From: Pseudomonas lactis
GTDB lineage: Bacteria > Pseudomonadota > Gammaproteobacteria > Pseudomonadales > Pseudomonadaceae
DNA: 64,000 nt
Reading direction: 5' to 3'
NCBI RefSeq assembly: GCF_001439845.1
Contig: NZ_JYLO01000014.1
Location: forward strand, 1 to 64,000
Shown: in pieces, positions 17,483 to 25,723 of the stretch
How positions within the stretch are numbered: position 1 is the stretch's first letter
How the letters are laid out: every line of letters begins with the position of its first letter
Translations under genes and position numbers: made by a program
The notes under the pieces: model-generated
The model's input: the letters and a program-made list of their open reading frames with translations, nothing else
The model's database searches: none
Told to the model about the DNA's origin: nothing

Positions 17483-17510
17483 GCCCACTCTTCCACGAGT
17501 GGGCGGCTTT
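17483..17510 (+). terminator. Terminator of the arn operon
   Basis: GCCCACTC (17483-17490), loop TTCCAC and GAGTGGGC (17497-17504) form a perfect 8-bp stem 32 bases after the last stop. It is followed by GGCTTT, a short and weak T-run. Confidence 0.7.
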
Positions 17511-17735
17511 CATCATAGGTACCAAGAAAGTGCCTACATTTGTTTGCGTAATGGCTGGTGCACTTTCCCTTCCGGTGCTCGGAGCCCAACTGTAGACTCG
17601 CTGCCACGTGCACTCACTATCTACCACCCGACCGTCAGGACCAACCTGTAACGCTTGGGTCAGGGCACTTCACAACAACAAGGACGTTGTAGGCTGCCCG
17701 CGCGCGATGGCTTACTTCATTGAGAGGACAATGCC

Positions 17736-17960
17736 GTGCGAGATGACCTGTTAACCGTACCTTTACCCAGGCTGGATCGTTTGATGGCGTTGCGTGACGC
17801 ACTGGTGGCGTTGAAGGGGCCGCTGGCCGACGATCCCAGGCTGCGCGAAGACCTGCAAGAGCACCTGTTCAATGAAGAAACCCACAGTCGCGTGCTGGGC
17901 AAGATCAACCCAACGACGGCCACAGCCACCGGGCCGATCACCTACGGCGACGCCGTTTAA
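17736..17960 (+). CDS. Small protein of unknown function (74 aa)
   Basis: GTG at 17736 has a good GAGAGG ribosome binding site about 8 bases upstream. An ATG at 17731 in another frame stops after seven codons. The product is helical and charged (LDRLMALRDALVALKG, DPRLREDLQEHLFNEETHSR) with a Thr/Pro-rich tail (NPTTATATGPITYGD). No signal peptide or membrane helix was seen. The region before it (17512-17735) shows no other gene. I do not recognise the family; coding is supported by start signals and amino acid composition. Confidence 0.55.
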   Translation: MRDDLLTVPLPRLDRLMALRDALVALKGPLADDPRLREDLQEHLFNEETHSRVLGKINPTTATATGPITYGDAV

Positions 17961-18031
17961 CTGCATTTTTTTTGCATTTAACATTCATTAATATGCAGTA
18001 GCGCCACTGAATCAAGCGCGGCACACTGCAC

Positions 18032-18058
18032 AGGTTCCTTCCCCCAATGTTGGAACCT
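18032..18058. terminator. Hairpin after the small protein gene
   Basis: AGGTTCC (18032-18038) and GGAACCT (18052-18058) form a 7-bp stem with a 13-base loop. No T-run follows directly; a TTTTTTTT run occurs about 30 bases later after CAGGCAGGCC. It could be a terminator or part of the leader of the HPP gene that starts at 18111. Confidence 0.4.
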
Positions 18059-18110
18059 TCAAAGGGCTGTTCCGGGAAACCAGGCAGGCCTTTTTTTTCG
18101 CCCGCCGTTT

Positions 18111-18836
18111 ATGGACCGTCTTTCAATGCTCGCTCGCTGGTTACCCGCTGCAATCAACACCCGTCCCGCCGAATGGAGCCGTGCAGCCATCGGCATGGCC
18201 CTGGGCACGCTATTGAGTGTCTGGGCGTGTGCCCAAGTATTCGGCATGGAGGTGGCCCTGCATCTGCTCGGCCCTCTTGGCGCCTCGGCGGTGCTGTTGT
18301 TTGCCGTGTCATCGGGCGCGCTGGCCCAACCCTGGTCGATCATCGGCAGTTACCTGTGTGCAGGCGTCGTGGCGCTGCTGGTCGCCCGCGTCCTGGGGCG
18401 CACCTTGGGCAGCGCGTGCCTGGCGGCGGGCATGACAGTGGTCCTCATCTGCTGGCTACGCTGCCTGCACCCGCCGGCCGGCGGCTTGGCCATGACCCTG
18501 GTGCTGGCCGACCCGGCATCCGTCGCCCTCGGATGGTACGAGCTGGCGCCGGTGATGCTCGGCGCTGGCGCCCTGCTCGCCTGTGCGTTGGCCTATAACA
18601 ATGCCACACGCACGCGTTACCCCAAGGGGCTTGCCGAGCCTGCACCGGTTATCCTGGGCACTGCCACCGCCGTCAGCGAGCCGAGCATCACGGCAGCCGA
18701 CCTCAAGCTGGCGCTGGCCGAGATGGAACAGTTCTACGACGTCGAACCGACAGAGCTGGAGCAACTGATCCACGCCGCCGAGGGCCATGCACGGCGTCGC
18801 AGTATCGGCGAGGTTCTGGCCAGCCGGGTGGTTTGA
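18111..18836 (+). CDS. HPP-family membrane protein lacking CBS domains
   Basis: This 241-aa inner-membrane protein contains the HPP motif (LRCLHPPAGGLAMTL, His120-Pro-Pro) and about five hydrophobic helices between residues 25 and 160. Family members are integral membrane proteins linked in some organisms to nitrite transport. The cytosolic tail DLKLALAEMEQFYDVEPTEL...AEGHARRR is the linker that precedes paired CBS domains in many relatives, but here the protein stops right after it (GEVLASRVV). It may be a natural short form or a truncated gene. The start at 18111 places Met just before an Arg-rich amphipathic stretch. Confidence 0.8.
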   Translation: MDRLSMLARWLPAAINTRPAEWSRAAIGMALGTLLSVWACAQVFGMEVALHLLGPLGASAVLLFAVSSGALAQPWSIIGSYLCAGVVALLVARVLGRTLGSACLAAGMTVVLICWLRCLHPPAGGLAMTLVLADPASVALGWYELAPVMLGAGALLACALAYNNATRTRYPKGLAEPAPVILGTATAVSEPSITAADLKLALAEMEQFYDVEPTELEQLIHAAEGHARRRSIGEVLASRVV

Positions 18837-18966
18837 CCGGCACTGCATAAATGCAACAACGACCTGCACGATTCCGGGTTGTACGGGGCAAATTTGCACT
18901 GGTACGATCACAAGAGAGTTCACCCGCGAACATCTTGATAAAGACAATAAAAGCAGGGAGTTAGAG

Positions 18967-20070
18967 ATGACTGCTCAGGTTTCATCCCAAGCAAGCCACG
19001 CCGAGGTCCAGCAGGACGCTGTTCTGGCACAGGTGCGTAACCACATCGGCCACCTCACCCTCAATCGGCCCGCCGGCCTGAACGCCATCACCCTGGACAT
19101 GGTCCGCCAGTTGGCCGCGCACTTGCAGGCCTGGGCCGATGACCCCGAGATCTACGCCGTGGTACTGCGCGGCGCCGGTGAAAAAGCCTTTTGCGCCGGC
19201 GGCGACATCCGTTCGCTGTACGACAGCTTCAAGCAAGGCGACACCCTGCACCAGGATTTCTTCGTCGAGGAATATGCCCTCGACCTGGCCATTCACCACT
19301 ACCGTAAACCCGTACTGGCATTGATGGACGGCTTCGTCCTCGGCGGTGGCATGGGCCTGGTGCAAGGCGCGGACCTGCGGGTGGTCACCGAACGCAGCCG
19401 CCTGGCGATGCCGGAAGTGGCCATCGGGTACTTCCCGGATGTAGGTGGCAGCTATTTTCTCTCGCGTATTCCTGGCGAGCTGGGCACCTACCTTGGGGTG
19501 ACCGGGGTGCAGATTCGCGCGGCGGATGCCTTGTATTGCGGGCTGGCAGACTGGTACATCGACAGCGCCAAGCTGGTTGAGCTGGACCAGAAACTCGACG
19601 GCCTGCAATGGCACGACTCGCCGCTCAAGGACTTGCAAGGCGCACTCGCCAAGCTCGCCGTGCAGCAATTGCCCGACGCCCCGTTGGCGGCCTTGCGCCC
19701 GGCCATTGACCACTTTTTCGGGTTGCCGGACGTGCCCAGCATCGTCGAGCAACTGCAACAAGTGACCGTGGCCGATAGCCATGACTGGGCGCTGACCACC
19801 GCCAACCTCATGCACACCCGCTCGCCCCTGGCCATGGCCGTGACGCTGGAGATGCTGCGCCGTGGTCGCCACTTGCCACTGGAACAGTGCTTTGCCCTCG
19901 AACTGCACCTGGACCGCCAGTGGTTTGAACGCGGCGACCTGATCGAAGGGGTTCGCGCCCTGATCATCGACAAGGATAAGTCTGCGAAGTGGAACCCACC
20001 CACCCTCCATGCGCTGAATGCCAGCCATGTCGAGAGCTTCTTCCGCGACTTCGTGCAGATTGGAAAATAA
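18967..20070 (+). CDS. 3-hydroxyisobutyryl-CoA hydrolase (valine catabolism)
   Basis: This 367-aa cytosolic crotonase-fold enzyme releases 3-hydroxyisobutyrate from its CoA ester. The oxyanion-hole segments are GEKAFCAGGDIRSLY and LGGGMGLVQGADLRV. The MPEVAIGYFPDVGGSYFLSR segment and the C-terminal extension (about 100 residues beyond simple hydratases, with WF.RGDLIEGVRALIIDKD) separate HIBYL-CoA hydrolases from enoyl-CoA hydratases. ATG at 18967 follows AGGGAG; an upstream in-frame extension to 18787 is rejected because it overlaps the HPP gene and lacks family similarity. An acyl-CoA dehydrogenase follows after three bases. Confidence 0.9.
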   Translation: MTAQVSSQASHAEVQQDAVLAQVRNHIGHLTLNRPAGLNAITLDMVRQLAAHLQAWADDPEIYAVVLRGAGEKAFCAGGDIRSLYDSFKQGDTLHQDFFVEEYALDLAIHHYRKPVLALMDGFVLGGGMGLVQGADLRVVTERSRLAMPEVAIGYFPDVGGSYFLSRIPGELGTYLGVTGVQIRAADALYCGLADWYIDSAKLVELDQKLDGLQWHDSPLKDLQGALAKLAVQQLPDAPLAALRPAIDHFFGLPDVPSIVEQLQQVTVADSHDWALTTANLMHTRSPLAMAVTLEMLRRGRHLPLEQCFALELHLDRQWFERGDLIEGVRALIIDKDKSAKWNPPTLHALNASHVESFFRDFVQIGK

Positions 20071-20073
20071 GCC

Positions 20074-21225
20074 ATGCAAGATCTTGAATACACTGAAGAA
20101 CAAGTGATGATCCGAGACATGGCGCGGGATTTTGCCCGTGGCGAAATCGCCCCCCATGCCCAAGCCTGGGAGAAAGCCGGCTGGATCGACGACGCCCTGG
20201 TGGCGAAGATGGGCGAGCTGGGCCTGCTGGGGATGGTGGTACCGGAAGAATGGGGCGGCACCTATGTCGATTACGTCGCCTATGCCCTGGCCGTGGAGGA
20301 AATCTCCGCCGGTGACGCTGCTACGGGCGCGCTGATGAGTATCCATAATTCAGTGGGTTGCGGGCCGATCCTCAACTACGGCACAACCGAACAGAAAAAC
20401 ACCTGGCTGGCCGAACTCGCCAGTGGCCAGGCCATCGGTTGCTTCTGCCTGACAGAACCCCAGGCCGGTTCCGAAGCCCATAACCTGCGCACCCGTGCCG
20501 AGTTGCGTGACGGGCAATGGGTCATCAATGGCGCCAAGCAGTTCGTCAGCAACGGCAAGCGCGCCAAGCTGGCCATCGTGTTCGCCGTGACCGACCCGGA
20601 ACTGGGCAAGAAAGGCATTTCAGCGTTTCTGGTGCCCACCGATACCCCAGGTTTCGTGGTCGACCGCACCGAGCACAAGATGGGTATTCGTGCGTCAGAC
20701 ACCTGCGCCGTCACGCTCAACCAATGCAAGGTTCCCGAAGCCAACCTGCTGGGTGAGCGCGGCAAGGGCCTGGCCATCGCCCTCTCCAACCTCGAAGGCG
20801 GACGCATCGGCATCGCCGCCCAGGCCCTGGGCATTGCCCGCGCCGCGTTTGAAGCCGCGCTGGCCTACGCCCGTGATCGGGTGCAGTTCGACAAGGCGAT
20901 CATCGAACACCAGAGCGTGGCCAACCTGCTGGCCGACATGCAAACCCAACTCAACGCTGCGCGCCTGCTGATCCTCCATGCTGCGCGCCTGCGCACTGCC
21001 GGCAAACCGTGCCTGTCCGAAGCCTCCCAGGCCAAGCTGTTCGCCTCGGAAATGGCCGAGCGAGTCTGCTCCAAGGCGATGCAGATCCATGGTGGGTATG
21101 GGTATCTGGAGGATTACCCGGTGGAGCGTTACTACCGGGATGCACGGATCACGCAGATTTACGAAGGCACCAGCGAGATTCAGCGGATGGTGATTGCCAG
21201 GGAGTTGAAAAACTACCAGCTCTAA
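20074..21225 (+). CDS. Acyl-CoA dehydrogenase, probably isobutyryl-CoA/short-chain type
   Basis: This 383-aa FAD enzyme catalyses alpha,beta-dehydrogenation of a short acyl-CoA. The family signatures CLTEPQAGSEA (FAD/substrate contact) and IYEGTSEIQRMVIARE are present, with the catalytic-base Glu364 in the usual C-terminal position. It starts three bases after the hydrolase stop, so the two are co-transcribed. Pairing with HIBYL-CoA hydrolase points to the valine pathway, where isobutyryl-CoA is oxidised to methacrylyl-CoA. The exact chain specificity is inferred from context. Confidence 0.88.
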   Translation: MQDLEYTEEQVMIRDMARDFARGEIAPHAQAWEKAGWIDDALVAKMGELGLLGMVVPEEWGGTYVDYVAYALAVEEISAGDAATGALMSIHNSVGCGPILNYGTTEQKNTWLAELASGQAIGCFCLTEPQAGSEAHNLRTRAELRDGQWVINGAKQFVSNGKRAKLAIVFAVTDPELGKKGISAFLVPTDTPGFVVDRTEHKMGIRASDTCAVTLNQCKVPEANLLGERGKGLAIALSNLEGGRIGIAAQALGIARAAFEAALAYARDRVQFDKAIIEHQSVANLLADMQTQLNAARLLILHAARLRTAGKPCLSEASQAKLFASEMAERVCSKAMQIHGGYGYLEDYPVERYYRDARITQIYEGTSEIQRMVIARELKNYQL

Positions 21226-21243
21226 CGGACACCACACAAAACC

Positions 21244-21269
21244 CTGTGGGAGCTGGCTTGCCTGCGATG
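21244..21269. repeat. REP element
   Basis: CTGTGGGAGCTGGCTTGCCT followed by GCGATG matches the REP class at 5838 and 21736. It lies just after the acyl-CoA dehydrogenase stop, in the long gap between the two convergent catabolic units. Confidence 0.75.
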
Positions 21270-21328
21270 CAGACACCTCAGTACATCAGACTACCGATCA
21301 ACGGTAACCACGATGCGAAGCGAGCCGC

Positions 21329-21620
21329 TCTTGATCTTGCTCTTGATCTGCTTTTGATCTTGATCTTAGGCGCCCCGTTAAACCACGCTGGCCGGAATTC
21401 GACAGGGATTTGGGGGGTAAACCGGCAGGGATGCCGGTTTAGCCGCCCCGCGCCATGGATGGCGCGTGGCGGCGGCCCCCCAAATCACTGACGAATTACG
21501 GGCACACCGAGCCTAAGCGAGGTGCCGAGTGGTGGGGCAAGAGCGTTTTGCTTACTTTGCCGCTTTTGCAAAGTGAGCCGCCGTCAGGGCGGAACCCTAA
21601 GCGGCCGTTACCGCAGCAAT
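21329..21620. repeat. Structured dispersed repeat with nested inverted repeats
   Basis: The element opens with imperfect GATCTT repeats (21329-21368). It contains 22-bp inverted arms at 21396-21417 and 21476-21497 (20 of 22 match). Nested inside are the stems TAAACCGGCA/TGCCGGTTTA (21418-21441) and GCGCCAT/ATGGCGC (21450-21465). A stretch with GGTGCCGAGTGGTGGGGCAA, TTTTGC and GGCGGAACC follows. I recall very similar sequence between genes in many Pseudomonas genomes. No convincing protein is encoded. Confidence 0.65.
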
Positions 21621-21660
21621 GGATATGTACACAATCCAACTGCGTTAACTGCTAGGCCGC

Positions 21661-21686
21661 CTTCGCGAGCAAGCCCGCTCCCACAA
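21661..21686. repeat. REP element
   Basis: CTTCGCGAGCAAGCCCGCTC followed by CCACAA is a REP arm of the GCGAGCAAGCCCGCTCCCAC class. With the arm at 21736 in the same orientation it is a tandem pair rather than a REPIN. Confidence 0.7.
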
Positions 21687-21735
21687 GTTTGACCGCAGGG
21701 GATCAGGTAGATAGGCGCCGGCTGGGAGGCCGCCA

Positions 21736-21760
21736 TCGCAGGCAAGCCAGCTCCCACAGT
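21736..21760. repeat. REP element
   Basis: TCGCAGGCAAGCCAGCTCCC followed by ACAGT is a REP arm 55 bases before the end of the convergent enoyl-CoA hydratase gene. The rest of 21226-21815 shows no gene on either strand. Confidence 0.7.
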
Positions 21761-21815
21761 TGGATCGTTGGGGTGTCAGGTAGGTGTCGGCTGGCAGGCC
21801 ACACACCCATCAGGC

Positions 21816-22589
21816 TTACTTATCCTTGAATTCCGGCGCCCGCTTGGCCACAAACGCGGCCATGCCTTCCTTCTGGTCCTGGGTCGCAAACGCCGCATGA
21901 AACACCCGACGCTCAAAACGTACGCCTTCGGACAGGCTGACTTCAAACGCACGGTTCACACTTTCCTTGACCATCATGCTGATCGGCACAGATTTACCGG
22001 CGATCAGGGTAGCCACCTTCAGCGCTTCCTCCAGCAGTTCATCGGCGGGCACGATGCGCGCCACAACCCCGCAGCGCTCGGCCTCCACCGCGTCGATAAA
22101 ACGCCCGGTCAGGCACATCTCCATGGCCTTGGCTTTGCCCACCGCACGGGTCAGGCGCTGGGTGCCGCCCATGCCCGGCAGCACGCCCAAGTTGATTTCC
22201 GGCTGGCCAAACTTGGCGGTGTCGCCGGCAAGGATAAAGTCACACATCAAGGCCAGTTCACAGCCGCCGCCCAGGGCGAAACCATTCACGGCGGCAATGA
22301 TCGGCTTGCGACGGTTGGCCACGCGGTCGCTGTCGCTGAACAGATCGTCCATATAGATCTGCGGGTAGGTCAGCTCGGCCATTTCCTTGATATCGGCACC
22401 GGCCGCGAAGGCCTTTTTCGAGCCGGTCAGCACGATGCAGCCAATTTCAGGATTGGCTTCCAGGCTGTCCAGCGCCTGGTTCAGCTCGCTGACCAGTTGT
22501 GCATTCAGGGCGTTCAGCGCGTTGGGGCGGTTAAGCGTGATCAGCCCGACACGGCCCTGGACGTCAAGCAGGATGGTTTCGTAACTCAT
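21816..22589 (-). CDS. Enoyl-CoA hydratase (short-chain / tiglyl-CoA type)
   Basis: This 257-aa crotonase adds water across the double bond of a 2-enoyl-CoA. The catalytic glutamates are in the usual places: Glu111 (GFALGGGCELALMCD) and Glu131 (FGQPEINLGVLPGMGG). The oxyanion segment is KKAFAAGADIKEM. It is the last gene of a five-gene leftward operon whose order (acyl-CoA synthetase, SDR, thiolase, acyl-CoA dehydrogenase, hydratase) matches the PP_2213-PP_2217 type cluster of P. putida. In isoleucine breakdown it would hydrate tiglyl-CoA. The start at 22589 lies 11 bases after the dehydrogenase stop. Confidence 0.93.
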   Translation of the reverse strand: MSYETILLDVQGRVGLITLNRPNALNALNAQLVSELNQALDSLEANPEIGCIVLTGSKKAFAAGADIKEMAELTYPQIYMDDLFSDSDRVANRRKPIIAAVNGFALGGGCELALMCDFILAGDTAKFGQPEINLGVLPGMGGTQRLTRAVGKAKAMEMCLTGRFIDAVEAERCGVVARIVPADELLEEALKVATLIAGKSVPISMMVKESVNRAFEVSLSEGVRFERRVFHAAFATQDQKEGMAAFVAKRAPEFKDK

Positions 22590-22600
22590 GTATCGGCTCC

Positions 22601-23728
22601 TTAAAGATTGCGTGAGATGACCATGCGTTGAATATCGCTGGTGCCTTCGTAAATCTGGCAGACCCGCACATCGCGGTAGATCCGCTCCAGGGGGAAGTCG
22701 TTCAGGTAACCGTAACCGCCCAGGGTTTGCAAGGCGGCTGAGCAGACTTTCTCGGCCATTTCCGAGGCAAACAGCTTGGCCATGGACGCTTCCACCAGCG
22801 CTGGCTTGCCGCTGTCACGCAGGGCGGCGGCGTAATGCACCATCTGCCGGGCGACGGCGATCTGGGTGGCCATGTCGGCCAGGCGAAAGGCGACGGCCTG
22901 GTGTTCGATCAACGGCTTGCCAAAGCTTTCACGCTCACGGGCATAGTCGCGGGCCGCTTCGAAGGCGGCGCGGGCCATCCCCACCGACTGGGAGGCAATG
23001 CCCACGCGGCCGCCTTCCAGGTTGGCCAGGGCGATTTTGTAGCCTTCGCCCTCCTCGCCCAGGCGGTTGGCCACCGGCACTTTCACGTCTTCAAACAGAA
23101 TCTGGCAGGTGTCCGAGGCATGCTGCCCCAGCTTGTCTTCCACCCGCGCCACGGTATAACCCGGCGAATCGGTGGGCACGATAAACGCGCTGATCCCACG
23201 TTTACCCGCAGCGGGGTCGGTGACCGCAAACACAATCACAATCCCGGCGTTTTGCCCGGAGGTGATGAACTGTTTACAGCCATTGAGCACATAGTGGTCG
23301 CCTTCAAGGCGCGCACGGGTTTTCAGGCTGCTGGCATCGGAGCCGGCCTGGGGTTCGGTCAGCGCAAAAGCACCCAGCATGGCGCCGCTGGCCAGGGGCG
23401 TGAGGAACTGCTCTTTGTGCTGATCATTGCCAAACTTGAGGATCGGCACGCAACCCACCGAGTTGTGCACGCTCATGATCGTGGAGCAGGCACCGTCGCC
23501 CGCGGCGATCTCTTCCAGGGCCATGGCGTAGGCCAGGTAGCCGGTGTCGCAACCGCCCCACTGTTCTGGCACCAGCATGCCGAAAAAGCCCAGTTCGGCC
23601 ATTTCCGCGATGGCTTCCTTGGGAAAGCGATGCTCGCGGTCCCACTCGGCGGCGAAGGGTTTCAAACGTTCCTGGGCAAATTGCCGGGCGGCGTCGCTGA
23701 TCTGCAGTTGTTCGTCATTGGGCAACAT
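22601..23728 (-). CDS. Acyl-CoA dehydrogenase, short/branched-chain type
   Basis: This 375-aa FAD enzyme has ALTEPQAGSDASSLK and the terminal RVCQIYEGTSDIQRMVISRNL signature (catalytic Glu361). In this cluster it probably dehydrogenates 2-methylbutyryl-CoA to tiglyl-CoA, though PP_2216-like enzymes also take short straight chains. It shares its fold and much sequence with the dehydrogenase at 20074, and the two have the same length class. They are probable paralogues with different acyl specificity placed on either side of the repeat region. The gap to the thiolase gene is 9 bases. Confidence 0.92.
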   Translation of the reverse strand: MLPNDEQLQISDAARQFAQERLKPFAAEWDREHRFPKEAIAEMAELGFFGMLVPEQWGGCDTGYLAYAMALEEIAAGDGACSTIMSVHNSVGCVPILKFGNDQHKEQFLTPLASGAMLGAFALTEPQAGSDASSLKTRARLEGDHYVLNGCKQFITSGQNAGIVIVFAVTDPAAGKRGISAFIVPTDSPGYTVARVEDKLGQHASDTCQILFEDVKVPVANRLGEEGEGYKIALANLEGGRVGIASQSVGMARAAFEAARDYARERESFGKPLIEHQAVAFRLADMATQIAVARQMVHYAAALRDSGKPALVEASMAKLFASEMAEKVCSAALQTLGGYGYLNDFPLERIYRDVRVCQIYEGTSDIQRMVISRNL

Positions 23729-23737
23729 AGGTCATCC

Positions 23738-24928
23738 TCAATACAGGCATTCAACGGCCATGGCCGTGGCTTCACCGCCGCCAATGCAAATGGCTGCGAC
23801 GCCACGCTTGAGCCCCTTCTGGCGCAGGGCCGCGAGCAACGTCACCAGGATACGTACGCCAGAGGCACCAATGGGGTGGCCCAATGCACAGGCGCCGCCG
23901 TGCACGTTGACCTTGTCGTGGGGAATCTCTAGCTTGCTCATCGTCACCAGGCTGACCACGGCGAAGGCCTCGTTGATTTCGAACAGGTCCACCTCGTCCA
24001 GGCTCCAGCCGGTCTTGCTCATCAGCTTGCGGATCGCTCCTACCGGCGCCACCGGAAACAGCCCCGGCTCATCGGCAAACGCGGCGTGCCCGTGAATGAC
24101 TGCCAAGGGCTTGAGGCCACGCTTGAGCGCCTCGGACTCACGCATCAGCAACAACGCCGCGGCGCCATCGGAGATCGAGCTGGAGTTGGCCGCTGTCACC
24201 GTACCGCCGTCACGGAACGCCGGTTTCAGGCTGGCAATCTTGTCCAGCTTGGCTTTTGGCGGTTGCTCATCATGGAGGATGGTTTTTTGTTCCTTGCCCA
24301 CGGTGACCTGCACCGGGACGATTTCACTGGCAAAGCTGCCGTGGGTGATGGCCTCTTGTGCGCGGGTCAGGGAAGCGATGGCAAACGCGTCCTGGGCCTC
24401 ACGGGTAAAACCATTGTGCTCGGCGCAGTCCTCGGCAAAGGTGCCCATCAGGCGCCCCTTGTCGTAGGCATCTTCGAGGCCGTCGAGGAACATATGGTCC
24501 AGCACCTTGCCGTGGCCCATGCGGTAGCCGCTGAGCGCCCGGTCCAGCAGGTACGGGGCGTTGGACATGCTTTCCATGCCGCCGGCGATCACCACATCGA
24601 CGCTGCCAGCGCGCAGCGAGTCGTGGGCCAGGATCGTCGCTTCCATGCCGGAGCCGCACATTTTGTTGAGGGTGGTGCAGCGCGTGCCCTTGCCCAACCC
24701 GGCGCCCAGGGCAGCCTGGCGGGCAGGTGCCTGCCCAAGCCCGGCGGGCAGCACACAGCCAAACAGCACTTCGTCGACGGCATCGGTGGCGATACCAGCA
24801 CGCTCGACCGCCGCACGAATGGCGGCAGCGCCCAATTGCGGCGCGGTCAGGCTTTTGAGGTCGCCCTGAAACCCGCCCATGGGCGTGCGCACGGCGCTGA
24901 CAATCACAATAGGGTCGTTCATAGCCAT
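23738..24928 (-). CDS. Acetyl-CoA C-acyltransferase (thiolase, FadAx-like)
   Basis: This 396-aa thiolase cleaves 3-ketoacyl-CoA, here probably 2-methylacetoacetyl-CoA, to acetyl-CoA and propionyl-CoA. The nucleophile Cys91 is in LNKMCGSGMEAT. The NVHGGACALGHPIGASG motif supplies the second active-site His. The terminal CIGGGEATAMAVE supplies the base Cys. It starts six bases after the SDR stop and is the central gene of the isoleucine-type operon. Confidence 0.93.
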   Translation of the reverse strand: MAMNDPIVIVSAVRTPMGGFQGDLKSLTAPQLGAAAIRAAVERAGIATDAVDEVLFGCVLPAGLGQAPARQAALGAGLGKGTRCTTLNKMCGSGMEATILAHDSLRAGSVDVVIAGGMESMSNAPYLLDRALSGYRMGHGKVLDHMFLDGLEDAYDKGRLMGTFAEDCAEHNGFTREAQDAFAIASLTRAQEAITHGSFASEIVPVQVTVGKEQKTILHDEQPPKAKLDKIASLKPAFRDGGTVTAANSSSISDGAAALLLMRESEALKRGLKPLAVIHGHAAFADEPGLFPVAPVGAIRKLMSKTGWSLDEVDLFEINEAFAVVSLVTMSKLEIPHDKVNVHGGACALGHPIGASGVRILVTLLAALRQKGLKRGVAAICIGGGEATAMAVECLY

Positions 24929-24934
24929 TGCTCC

Positions 24935-25702
24935 TTATTTGGCAGCCATGCGCAAGGCACCGTCGAGACGGATCACTTCGCCATTGAGCATGCTGTTTTC
25001 AATGATGTGGCGTACCAGCGCGGCATATTCGGCGGGTTTGCCCAGGCGTGGCGGGAACGGCACGCCGGCAGCCAGGGAGTCGCGGACTTCGTCGGTCATG
25101 CCGGCCATCATCGGCGTTTCGAAAATGCCCGGTGCGATGGTCATCACGCGGATACCAAAGCGCGCCAGTTCCCGTGCGGCAGGCAAGGTGAGGCTGGCGA
25201 TCGCGCCCTTGGAGGCGGCATACGCAGCCTGACCGATCTGCCCATCGAACGCCGCCACTGAGGCGGTATTGATGATCACGCCGCGCTCGCCATCGGCATT
25301 CGCCTCGGTTTCCGCGATAGCCGCTGCGGCCAGGCGCAGCAGGTTGAAGCTGCCGATCAGGTTGACATTGATCACCTGCGCGAAGTTTGCCAGGCCATGC
25401 GGGCCATTCTTGCCGAGGATCTTCTCGCCGCGCACCACACCCGCACAGTTGACCAGGCCATGCAAGCCCCCAAAGGCCTCGACCGCTGCCTTCACCGCCG
25501 CTTCTGCAGCAGCTTCCTGGCTGATGTCTGCTACGGCACTGCGGGCGTTGTCGCCCAGTTGCTCGGCCTTGGCGGCCACGGCGTCGGCGTTCAAGTCCAC
25601 CAGCATCACCTTGGCACCTGCGGCGACCAGCATTTCAGCGGTGGCCGCGCCGAGGCCCGACGCGCCGCCGCTGACCAGAAATACCTTGTTTTCAATCTGC
25701 AT
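24935..25702 (-). CDS. SDR-family 3-hydroxyacyl-CoA dehydrogenase (2-methyl-3-hydroxybutyryl-CoA type)
   Basis: This 255-aa NAD-dependent short-chain dehydrogenase has the cofactor loop VSGGASGLGAAT (10-21), NAG-type motif VNCAGVV, Ser148, Tyr161 and Lys165 (YAASKGA). It resembles type II 3-hydroxyacyl-CoA dehydrogenase (HSD17B10-like), which oxidises 2-methyl-3-hydroxybutyryl-CoA in isoleucine degradation. Its place between acyl-CoA synthetase and thiolase genes agrees. The start is 21 bases after the synthetase stop. Confidence 0.92.
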   Translation of the reverse strand: MQIENKVFLVSGGASGLGAATAEMLVAAGAKVMLVDLNADAVAAKAEQLGDNARSAVADISQEAAAEAAVKAAVEAFGGLHGLVNCAGVVRGEKILGKNGPHGLANFAQVINVNLIGSFNLLRLAAAAIAETEANADGERGVIINTASVAAFDGQIGQAAYAASKGAIASLTLPAARELARFGIRVMTIAPGIFETPMMAGMTDEVRDSLAAGVPFPPRLGKPAEYAALVRHIIENSMLNGEVIRLDGALRMAAK

Positions 25703-25723
25703 CGTTGTTTCCTTTTAAAGGGA

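Noticed and set aside
21226..21815. Small protein genes within the repeat region
   Set aside because: Open frames here follow REP and inverted-repeat sequence, lack ribosome binding sites and have compositions dictated by the repeats.
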